Shown piece by piece: positions 35,126 to 41,996 of a stretch of 64,000 nucleotides of DNA; positions within the stretch are counted from its first letter, which is position 1; every line of letters begins with the position of its first letter. The position numbers and the translations under genes were made by a program. The notes under the pieces were generated by a model. The model was not told the DNA's origin and searched no databases. It worked only from the letters and a program-made list of their open reading frames with translations. Origin of the DNA: Nitrosomonas oligotropha (GTDB taxonomy: Bacteria; Pseudomonadota; Gammaproteobacteria; Burkholderiales; Nitrosomonadaceae); NCBI RefSeq assembly GCF_009833085.1, contig NZ_QRBZ01000008.1, positions 43,138 through 107,137 of the forward strand. Reading direction: 5' to 3'.

Positions 35126-35274
35126 TAAGGAAACGCTGATTAATTGACTATACGAGCGAATCACTTCGTTGCGCGGAACTCGCTCCCTCGCCTATCTTAT
35201 TGATATGCCTTGGTTGCTGTGTTCCGTGCGCCTCGTGCTTCATCTCGTCCGTCGAATTAATCAGTGTTTCCTTA
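35126..35274. mobile_element. MITE-like element with 20-bp terminal inverted repeats
   Basis: The ends 35126-35145 and 35255-35274 are inverted copies with 19 of 20 matches (left end TAAGGAAACGCTGATTAATT). The 149-bp unit has no coding frame. Size and structure fit a non-autonomous miniature element mobilised by a transposase encoded elsewhere; no target duplication is obvious beyond the TTAA-like edges. Confidence 0.65.
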
Positions 35275-35353
35275 ATTGAGAACCGGCACTTCAATGCTCC
35301 TCTGATTTGGGTGGGGCGCCTTATTTTCGCTGTATTTGACGTTTAATGTAACG

Positions 35354-35373
35354 TAAGTTCGCTAGCGAACCGA
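35354..35373. promoter_or_regulatory. Predicted Crp/Fnr-type operator (site I)
   Basis: TAAGTTCG-N4-CGAACCGA, CTAG centre, a perfect inner palindrome with T replacing G at one position in each arm; 134 bp before the PRC-barrel gene. Confidence 0.5.
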
Positions 35374-35506
35374 CCGTATGTGGCTTAGCCAGTATTGTTC
35401 ACAACGAGGTGTGGTAATTATCTTGCACCTTTAATCATCGGATGTCGATGGTCACCGATGGGATTGGAAGATCCTATATCCATAATGTTTTAGACAGGAG
35501 TTTTAT

Positions 35507-35893
35507 ATGAATGACACAGATCGCAATACACATGGCACTGATAATAAAGCATCCGAAACCCGTCTGATGGGTTCGGAAAGACTCGTTGGCAATGTCGTTT
35601 GCAACGAGGGCGGTGAGAAACTGGGTAACATTAAAGAAATCATGCTGGATACAGCTTCCGGTAATGCGTGTTATGCGGTGTTGTCTTTTGGTGGTGTCTT
35701 GGGAATAGGAAGCAAGCTGTTTGCGGTACCTTGGTACCGATTGAAGTTTGATTCAGGCAAAAAACACTTTGTGCTGGACGTGGATAAGGATCGCCTCAAA
35801 AATGCGCCGGGGTTTGATAAGAACCACTGGCCGGATACGGCAGACAAATCCTGGGATAATCAAATGCACTCTTACTATGCCGCAGCGAAGTAA
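35507..35893 (+). CDS. PRC-barrel domain protein
   Basis: This 128-residue cytoplasmic protein has an N-terminal disordered part and then a PRC-barrel: LMGSERLVGNVVCNEGGEKL, GNIKEIMLDTASGNACYAVL, SKLFAVPWYRLKFD and KNAPGFDKNHWPD. PRC-barrel proteins of this length are common in stress blocks with BON/CsbD genes; some bind RNA-processing or photosynthetic partners, but the partner here is unknown. CAGGAG precedes the ATG. Site I is upstream. It is the last gene before the P4-like element. Confidence 0.87.
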   Translation: MNDTDRNTHGTDNKASETRLMGSERLVGNVVCNEGGEKLGNIKEIMLDTASGNACYAVLSFGGVLGIGSKLFAVPWYRLKFDSGKKHFVLDVDKDRLKNAPGFDKNHWPDTADKSWDNQMHSYYAAAK

Positions 35894-35989
35894 TACTATC
35901 AGAAACATGACTATTTATGCGAAGGCGGGAGTCACATAATTCTCTGAAAGCCTTTATCCATGATGCTTTAAATTTTCACATTTTGAAAT

Positions 35990-36013
35990 TTACCCGCTTT
36001 TTTACCCGTTTTT
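35990..36013. repeat. Left direct repeat of the element (putative attachment region)
   Basis: Matches 41112-41135 at 22 of 24 positions, same orientation. Each copy contains two TTACCCG-like units spaced 12 bp apart. It marks the probable left boundary of the integrase-bearing element. Confidence 0.55.
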
Positions 36014-36114
36014 AGAAAAGTACCCCTTTTTTTACACTTCCTCACACTTTGTGGAAAAAACTTTATTTTTGCTGTTTTTGGCCTGTTTTTTCTCTGCTTT
36101 TTTGCACATTCGCA

Positions 36115-36147
36115 ATAAAAAAGCCTAGGTATTAAGACCCCTAGGCT
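36115..36147 (-). terminator. Rho-independent terminator, leftward
   Basis: AGCCTAGG (36122-36129) and CCTAGGCT (36140-36147) form a perfect 8-bp stem; on the minus strand it is followed by TTTTTTATT. It would end transcription of the leftward gene run of the element. Confidence 0.8.
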
Positions 36148-36528
36148 CTCAAAAATAACCACTCTAGTGCAATCCTACGCCGCCGATTTCTGACCGGCTT
36201 CAAGACACAGTTTAGACGGTTTAACTAAACAGTTGAGTAGTTGAGCTAATATATGCAATGAAAAAAGTTTAGGACTTTTATTTTTCGCCACACTAGAATT
36301 TTCACGAGGGCAGAATTACCCCCGCCGCCAATATCTCTGGAAGTACCTTTTTTGCATTCTTCATTGAACCTCGCTTTTCCTGTTTTCATTTCTGATCTCA
36401 GATCATTTTTCCCGGCTTTTCTTCAGTAAATTTCACTAGTTTAGTGTATTTCTTTCGGCACTTTTCAGCACTTTGCCGTGTTTCTTTTCGCACTTTCACA
36501 CACTTTGTGAATCATTGTTTGTTCTGCT

Positions 36529-36894
36529 TCACTGAATCCCGCTCTTTTGGATTATCTCCAACACTGCGAACGGATCATATTTATACTTCGGTATCAGCAA
36601 TTCACAGGTTCCAGCGTTGCGTATTGCTAACGTTAAAATAACGTCGTGTCTGTTGCTCTCGGTATCGGTCACGAATGCCCGCTGAGTCTCTGGCCGTTCT
36701 TCCAGCATCTTCAAAACCTTTTCCCGCCGCTGTTCGCGTTTCAGTTCTGCAATGATCGCCGGTTTGTGTTTGCGTAACCGTTCAATCAGTTCGTTGGTTA
36801 TTTTTTCAGGCGGTTCAAGCTCTAAAAAATTACCATCAGTTTTGATGGTCACTCCGTTTGCCTGCAAGTCTTTTATAATCTCTAATATTTCCAT
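36529..36894 (-). CDS. Small protein with TubC-N-like docking motif
   Basis: This 121-residue protein has an N-terminal region (about 1-55: EIIKDLQANGVTIKTDGNFL, then ITNELIERLRKHKPAIIAEL) that resembles TubC N-terminal docking-type domains, which occur often in short proteins of phages and plasmids. The rest is charged and helical, then a region ending YDPFAVLEIIQKS. It is the most distal gene of the leftward element operon, with the terminator at 36115 beyond it. Function unknown. Confidence 0.65.
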   Translation of the reverse strand: MEILEIIKDLQANGVTIKTDGNFLELEPPEKITNELIERLRKHKPAIIAELKREQRREKVLKMLEERPETQRAFVTDTESNRHDVILTLAIRNAGTCELLIPKYKYDPFAVLEIIQKSGIQ

Positions 36895-37013
36895 GATTTT
36901 TTCTCACAAAAAAAGTGGCGAAAAAAGCAGCACTTTCGACACATCCAACACGGGCGCGGGTTCCAGTCCGGTATTTGCTACACCCACCCAGCACTTGAAC
37001 CCAGCACCCAACA

Positions 37014-38609
37014 CTAAACTATGACCGATTCGTGTCTTTTGTGGAATTTCTGTTCGTCTTCCAATCTAAGCCTAAGGCCATTAATCCCACTGCCAGAATT
37101 GCGCCGTGACTCGTTGACGCTAAAACCAAGCGTTACGCACGTCTGAATCAACAGCTCCTTAAACCGGCGGCTGGATAGCGCTGTTTTGTGCGCTCGCTGA
37201 CACCACTGACGAAAATTCGCATACAGCCACCTATCGCTATTTTCAAAGGTCGTTTCACGGCCAGATTCTTGAATCTTGCGCTCATCGCCTATCTGCGTCC
37301 ATGCTGCGTTATCCGGTATGCAGCATTCAGTTACCCAGTCCGCTATCGGGTTGCTGGCCGTCATAGCGTCAAGGTCTGCGCTGCGAATGCGTTCCGGTGG
37401 GTTTCGGATGGTTTGGGATATTTCAGCCTGAGATAATTTAAGCAACCAATTCACAAGGCCGGGTAGCTCCGCATGTAAAACCGTTTCTTCGCCACCTTGC
37501 CATTGCCATATCTGCTTTTCCTCGTTGGTGGCTCTGCGGTCAAAAATGACTGTAATGCGCCGCCGATCTAGTCCGCTGGTGTGGTCGGTAACCTGTAGCG
37601 ATTCGTTGGATGCCATAACCACCAAACCTTGAAATACAAAACTGCCTGCTTGCTGCTGGTGTTTGCGCTCTAGCCGTATGTCATCTTGGCCGGTTATTGC
37701 CTTTAACACGTTAATAGAACCGCCGTATTTATCAGAGTCAGAAATAACGGCTAGGCGTTTGTTATAAAGCATTGCGGCTTCAAACCTGTTTTGTTCCAAT
37801 TGATCCAGGCTTGTAATTGCGGTATTCGTTTTGCCGATTAATGCCGTGAGCAATCGCATAAACGTACCCTTGCCGGTTCCGCCGCTGCCTTTCAGATGCA
37901 GAAACTTTTGCAGATCATTCCGGCCATGCAACACCGCCGCCATCCATGCGCGAAGATACTCGACAGTTTCGCTGTCGTTATCCACAGCCAGCTTTAACCA
38001 TGCTTTGATGTTCGGACAATCCGCGCCCGGTTTATATTCGTGGGGTAAGCACCAAGTTTGCGCGTTATCTGGCGTTATCGGTTCAAGCCGTTCTGTCTTC
38101 AGGCAAAGCAGGCCGTTAAGAAAAGGCAATTTTGCGGCATCGTTCCTTGGCAGTGGCAGCATACTGCCGTCCGTCAGAAGCGACTTAATTCCATTTTTAA
38201 AAGCTGGTTTAAATCCAAGATCGCCTGCGCCAGCATAAAGCATTTCAACCAACACGTTATCAATTGATGAGTTCTCTGGCATCCAATGGCTACCGGTAAA
38301 TTGGTGCCACATTTGTGAACTGGCATCATGCGCTATGTATCCTTGCAATGCTTCCTGAAAAATCAATGCGGCTTTTGAATCAATCAATAAACGCCGCTTA
38401 GTTTCGCCCTTGGTTTCGGTTTCCTCGATAAGTGCATTTCTCTCAAGTTTTGGTGCTGGTTGGTGTTGGGTCAGTGCTGGGTCAATGCCGCTGAAACCCT
38501 TATCAGTGCTGGAAGTGTTGGAAGTGCTGCTTTTTTTAACTTTGTCTGAATAATTTCTAACTGAATGTTCATTCATAGCCTTAACTGCTGCGCTCTCTAA
38601 CGATTCCAT
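37014..38609 (-). CDS. P4-family primase/helicase, D5_N + SF3 helicase
   Basis: This 531-residue protein has a D5_N-type region (residues about 75-220, ending NIKAWLKLAVDND). An SF3 helicase follows with Walker A GSGGTGKGTFMRLL, Walker B LAVISDSDK, a sensor region GLVVMASNESLQVTD and the arginine-rich LDRRRITVIFDRR. It should unwind DNA at the element replication origin. There is no TOPRIM or archaeo-eukaryotic primase catalytic domain in this polypeptide; the zinc-finger part is encoded by the next gene, coupled through TAATG. Together they look like a split or reduced P4 alpha-type protein. Confidence 0.85.
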   Translation of the reverse strand: MESLESAAVKAMNEHSVRNYSDKVKKSSTSNTSSTDKGFSGIDPALTQHQPAPKLERNALIEETETKGETKRRLLIDSKAALIFQEALQGYIAHDASSQMWHQFTGSHWMPENSSIDNVLVEMLYAGAGDLGFKPAFKNGIKSLLTDGSMLPLPRNDAAKLPFLNGLLCLKTERLEPITPDNAQTWCLPHEYKPGADCPNIKAWLKLAVDNDSETVEYLRAWMAAVLHGRNDLQKFLHLKGSGGTGKGTFMRLLTALIGKTNTAITSLDQLEQNRFEAAMLYNKRLAVISDSDKYGGSINVLKAITGQDDIRLERKHQQQAGSFVFQGLVVMASNESLQVTDHTSGLDRRRITVIFDRRATNEEKQIWQWQGGEETVLHAELPGLVNWLLKLSQAEISQTIRNPPERIRSADLDAMTASNPIADWVTECCIPDNAAWTQIGDERKIQESGRETTFENSDRWLYANFRQWCQRAHKTALSSRRFKELLIQTCVTLGFSVNESRRNSGSGINGLRLRLEDEQKFHKRHESVIV

Positions 38610-39109
38610 TATTGAAACCTCCGTGAATAGCTGGCCGCTTCGTTAATCCGCAAAACCGCTTGCGATAAAAACGTAACATCCGATTCCGGCAACGCTCTAC
38701 CGGTCAACATCGCGCGCGCAGCCAATAGCACAACAAGAGCATCATGCTGAAGGGCGGCAAGTATCTGCCATTCGTTAAAGTAAGAACGACTTTGCAGTTC
38801 GTACCGGCTTTCACGTGAAAACAAATCAGCCGGGTTAAGATCGATTGCCGCCGTGATTTCGTGAATGGAACAGCCTGCGAAGCACTTCAAAAGTATCTGT
38901 CCTTGCCGCCCTGTACCTATCGCTAGGCTTCTGCCTTTCCGGTCATCGTGGCTTGGACAAAATGCCAGCATGCCGCCGTTGTGACGATTGATAACGCCCT
39001 TCAAACGGCTTGTGACTTCGTTCAATGCGTCATGGGTGCTATAATTCGAGTGTGAGTTTATTCCAGCCGCTACCCCCGCCGGGTGCGGCTTTTTTGTGGG
39101 TTCCTGCAT
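38609..39109 (-). CDS. CHC2 zinc-finger primase-like protein
   Basis: This 166-residue protein has a zinc-binding primase domain near residues 45-85: LAFCPSHDDRKGRSLAIG, then ILLKCFAGCSIHEI, giving the Cys-x2-His...Cys-x3-Cys pattern of CHC2 fingers. No TOPRIM Glu/DxD motif follows, so it may recognise template DNA only. It overlaps the helicase gene by one base. AlpA lies four bases upstream on the same strand, so alpA-CHC2-helicase form one operon. Confidence 0.8.
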   Translation of the reverse strand: MQEPTKKPHPAGVAAGINSHSNYSTHDALNEVTSRLKGVINRHNGGMLAFCPSHDDRKGRSLAIGTGRQGQILLKCFAGCSIHEITAAIDLNPADLFSRESRYELQSRSYFNEWQILAALQHDALVVLLAARAMLTGRALPESDVTFLSQAVLRINEAASYSRRFQ

Positions 39110-39112
39110 GGC

Positions 39113-39343
39113 TCATTCCTCCGCCCGGTAATTGATCGGGTCTGCAAGCCAGCGGTGAAGCTCCGCGTTATCGTAGAACGTACAACGGATTCCCATCCGT
39201 TCGGGCTGCGGGGCTTTGCCTTCTTTGGATAACTTTCTGAATGTTTCCCTTGATACGGGTGAGTATTTGGCGATTTTTGGCCAGCGTGATTTGCCGGTTA
39301 ATGGAAGTACTGCGGGTGTTGTTTGTTTTTCTTTTTGATGCAT
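39113..39343 (-). CDS. AlpA-like DNA-binding regulator
   Basis: Protein of about 76 residues with a winged/MerR-like helix-turn-helix: KIAKYSPVSRETFRKLSKEG, then GIRCTFYDNAELHRWLADP. In P4 and related elements AlpA proteins activate excision or integrase expression. The frame opens at 39355, but GAGG six bases before ATG 39343 favours that start. Confidence 0.75.
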   Translation of the reverse strand: MHQKEKQTTPAVLPLTGKSRWPKIAKYSPVSRETFRKLSKEGKAPQPERMGIRCTFYDNAELHRWLADPINYRAEE

Positions 39344-39838
39344 TAATAACCTCATTGATTAATGAAAAAGATTCACCAATCAGGCGGATATTTGCGTCCT
39401 AACTGCTTGCCATTTTTTGCCGTTGCTAACCAATTGTGAGCAATTGCTATTGCAATACGTACACGTATTGTTTACTATCAGCGGTAATTATAGTTACATT
39501 TTCAAATAGCAACAAACAGCATATTCAGTATTAATGATGCAAATAACCACCTCAGCGCGTCATTAAGGTAAGCAAGAACATAAGAGCATCTGTTAGTCCA
39601 GCCGTGACTTAATTCGGCACCAACCAGCTAGTGCTTAGACTCATTAGCTGGTTTCTCATTTGGTGAGCTGAGAATGACAAGTGTATACTGCTTGGGTAGT
39701 TTGTGGATAAAAATGGCGAATTTTTTATAACAGTAGTTATACGCAAGTTTGGTGTAACGCACCGTCTTGAAAAAAAAGCAATTTTTCTGAACTGTATACT
39801 TCAGATTGAGAAACTACCGGAATTTCACTAGTTTGCTT
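39344..39838. other. Regulatory region between alpA operon and integrase
   Basis: This 495-bp region has no gene. It carries CAATTG-TGAG-CAATTG (39431-39446) and a perfect palindrome CAATACGT-AC-ACGTATTG (39453-39470) about 110 bp before alpA, and a 9-bp-stem hairpin (39622-39630 with 39645-39653). Confidence 0.5.
39431..39470. promoter_or_regulatory. Palindromes upstream of alpA (putative operators)
   Basis: Two adjacent inverted repeats: CAATTG-N4-CAATTG at 39431-39446 and CAATACGT-N2-ACGTATTG at 39453-39470. Their placement before the alpA operon suggests binding by a repressor or AlpA itself; this is inference. Confidence 0.45.
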
Positions 39839-41050
39839 TCACGCAATTTTGAACGGTATTACTTCCGCACCAGCTCTCAGCTTATCCAAATAATCCGCCC
39901 ATTCCTGCATCATGCGTGCCCGTGGCTCCAAGTAAAGCGCATGGTTGTATGCCGCGCTCACTGCATCGCGTTGAGTGTGTGCAAGCTGCAATTCGATATG
40001 ATCATGATTGAATCCTTGTTCGTGAAGGATCGTTGACGCTATCCCCCTGAAGCCGTGCCCGGTCATACGGCTGTGATACCCCATGCGGTATAGTGCGTAA
40101 ATAATGGTGTTGTTGCTCATGGTCTTGCCGTCTCTGCGTTCGCTCGGAAACAGCAAAACATCATCAGCCGCCAGTTTGCGGATTTCTTCCAGTACTGCTA
40201 TTGCCTGTTGACTCAGTGGCACGATGTGCGGTGTTTTCATCTTCATGCGCTCCGCCGGTATACGCCATTCTCTTTTGGTCAGGTCGATTTCGTCCCATTG
40301 CGCACCAATCAATTCACCTGTTCTAACGAACGTTAAGGCTATCAATTGCATTGCTAGGCGGGTGAGGGGTTGCCCGTCGTAACCATCGATTTTGCGCAAT
40401 AATTCGGGCAATTCTTTTTCACTCAGGCGGGCGTGATTGGTTTTCTTGGTAGGTTTCAATACATCGGAAGGTTTTATATCTGCCGCTGGGTTTCGTTCCG
40501 CCATGCCATGCGCCACGGCATAGCGCATAACCTGTCCGCATTGGGTCAATACTCGCTTGGCTATATCTAGCGCACCGCGTGATTCAACCTTGCGGATCAT
40601 CGTTATTAATTGCGCGGCTGTGATGTCATTAACCGGTTTTGCGCCGATAGCCGGGAATATATCCGCTTCCATGCGCCGGATCGTGTAGCCTGCATGGCGC
40701 TCTGTCTTGTCATGCTTCCAATGATTCCACCATTGACGTGCTACGGATTCAAAGCTGTTTTCCGCTGCAATGGCTGCCTGTCGTTTCTGTTCTTTGCGGC
40801 TTTCTGAAGGGTCGATACCTTGTGCCAGCAATTGCTTGAAGCGGGTGTGTTCCAGTCTTGCGGCTGCTAGCGACACAGTGGGATAGAAGCCAAGGGAAAG
40901 CATATTTTCTTTATCGTGAAAGTAATAACGCATTCGCCATTCTTTCTGGCCGTTAGGTTGCACAAACAAAACAAGCCCTTTGCCATCGGTTAAGTTAAAG
41001 CGTTTGTCCTTTGGCTTTGCTGCCTTGATGATTGAATCGGTGAGTTTCAC
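39839..41050 (-). CDS. int: Tyrosine recombinase (P4-type integrase)
   Basis: This 403-residue protein has the DUF4102-type N-terminal arm-binding domain (KLTDSIIKAAKPKDKRFNLT, FVQPNGQKEWRMRYYF), a SAM-like core domain and the catalytic domain: Arg in FVRTGELIGAQWDEI, HIVPLS, RMTGHGFRGIASTIL (His-x-x-Arg) and the final Tyr in AAYNHALYLEPR. A GTG at 41050 with AGGGGG five bases upstream is the family-consistent start (KLTDS); the frame itself opens at 41095. The start faces tRNA-Ser and the TTACCCG repeats, as expected when attP lies upstream of int. Confidence 0.92.
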   Translation of the reverse strand: MKLTDSIIKAAKPKDKRFNLTDGKGLVLFVQPNGQKEWRMRYYFHDKENMLSLGFYPTVSLAAARLEHTRFKQLLAQGIDPSESRKEQKRQAAIAAENSFESVARQWWNHWKHDKTERHAGYTIRRMEADIFPAIGAKPVNDITAAQLITMIRKVESRGALDIAKRVLTQCGQVMRYAVAHGMAERNPAADIKPSDVLKPTKKTNHARLSEKELPELLRKIDGYDGQPLTRLAMQLIALTFVRTGELIGAQWDEIDLTKREWRIPAERMKMKTPHIVPLSQQAIAVLEEIRKLAADDVLLFPSERRDGKTMSNNTIIYALYRMGYHSRMTGHGFRGIASTILHEQGFNHDHIELQLAHTQRDAVSAAYNHALYLEPRARMMQEWADYLDKLRAGAEVIPFKIA

Positions 41051-41085
41051 GTAACCCCCTGAATACCGAAAAACAAAACAAAAAA

Positions 41086-41150
41086 CGGGTAACAAAAATA
41101 CGGGTAAATTCTTACTCGCTTTTTTACCCGCTTTTCGATAATGTTACCCG
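41086..41150. repeat. TTACCCG/CGGGTAA array upstream of integrase
   Basis: CGGGTAA at 41086-41092 and 41101-41107, then in the opposite orientation TTACTCG 41112-41118, TTACCCG 41124-41130 and 41144-41150. The part 41112-41135 is the right copy of the 24-bp direct repeat at 35990. It looks like a recombinase attachment region with arm sites. Confidence 0.6.
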
Positions 41151-41246
41151 CTTTACTCAGGGTTGCCAAGGATTGGCTATATTATCTTGAGATTGTTTAT
41201 TTATAAGGGTTTTGTTGGTGTTGCTGGGCAACGTTTGGAACATCTT

Positions 41247-41338
41247 TGGCGGAGAAGGCGGGATTCGAACCCGCGGTACGGTTTGAGCCGTACACACGCT
41301 TTCCAGGCGTGCACCTTCAGCCGCTCGGTCACTTCTCC
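41247..41338 (-). tRNA. tRNA-Ser (GGA)
   Basis: The acceptor GGAGAAG(T) pairs with (C)CTTCTCC, discriminator G and encoded CCA (41247-41249). The anticodon loop CTGGAAA gives anticodon GGA. A long variable arm (TGTGTACGGCTC...GTACCG) and TTCGAATC T-loop are typical of serine tRNA. Its 3' end faces the integrase of the element at left. Confidence 0.95.
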
Positions 41339-41416
41339 AGGTAATTCCGGCAAGGGGGCAAAGAATAAACCAGTTCCCCGTTTCGGGCAAATTTGTTTTG
41401 CGGATTGACGTTAATT

Positions 41417-41884
41417 TTAGCTCAAAAATTTCCATGACGAGAAGGTGGCGGCTTGTCCGGCAAGCGTGCCATCCGGTTTATGGATATTCCAGATGAGAAT
41501 CCGCTCGGCCAGAAAACGTTTGCCGGTGCTGGATATCCTGATACCGCTGTAATCAGCATGATAGCCCTGGGTTTTTACCTGTTCCAGCATGCGCGCGCGT
41601 TCTTCCCGTTTGGCCGGTTCCGCCGTCAGGCGGGAAGGGGTGCGCGTAAATTGCTGCCAGTCCATCATCCATAAATTGAGCGCTGTGCGATTGCCGTAAT
41701 TTAATACCGGATCATCTTCCGTGCCGTGCGATGCCACCACAAATGCGCTGTCGAATAGCCGTCCCGCTTGTTCCAGCGGTGTGCCAGTCCGTTCAATCAA
41801 TTCCTGTTTGACCCAGTGCGCGTAGCTGTCGAGTAAATACTGACACCATTGCACCATGTCCGGATGTGTCCAGTCGGTTTGCAT
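41417..41884 (-). CDS. MEKHLA domain protein
   Basis: This 155-residue protein matches the stand-alone MEKHLA domain: QYLLDSYAHWVKQELI, LFDSAFVVASHGTEDDPVLN, YGNRTALNLWMMDWQQFTRT, and GYHADYSGIRISSTGKRFLA. The domain is PAS-like and in plants forms the end of HD-ZIP III proteins; bacterial copies are of unknown function, perhaps small ligand sensors. It stands alone. Confidence 0.83.
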   Translation of the reverse strand: MQTDWTHPDMVQWCQYLLDSYAHWVKQELIERTGTPLEQAGRLFDSAFVVASHGTEDDPVLNYGNRTALNLWMMDWQQFTRTPSRLTAEPAKREERARMLEQVKTQGYHADYSGIRISSTGKRFLAERILIWNIHKPDGTLAGQAATFSSWKFLS

Positions 41885-41996
41885 CGTCTGTTATGAAATA
41901 ATGCGTGTCATGCGATAGAGCCTGAGAGTGTAGCGAGGCTTATAGCGATTAACAACTGCCATTCCCGGTTATTTTGGCAAGATTGGCGGATCGGTA

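Larger units (their letters stand above)
34969..35506. other. Intergenic region with a MITE-like element and site I
   Basis: This 538-bp region has no gene and contains the inverted-repeat element at 35126-35274 and the palindrome at 35354-35373. Confidence 0.55.
35894..36528. other. Left end of the P4-like element, non-coding
   Basis: Contains the left direct repeat with TTACCCG units (35990-36013), a minus-strand terminator (36115-36147) and, near 36459-36510, several CACTTT/GCACTTT repeats that recur near 36040 and 36930. No credible gene. Confidence 0.5.

Noticed and set aside
35968..36162. Minus-strand 64-codon frame
   Set aside because: It runs through a clear terminator and the direct repeat of the element; the Lys-rich translation reflects T-rich DNA.
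41247..41338. tRNA-Ser as the attachment site of the P4-like element
   Set aside because: I could not find a second copy of its 3' end near the left boundary; the TTACCCG repeats fit the ends better.
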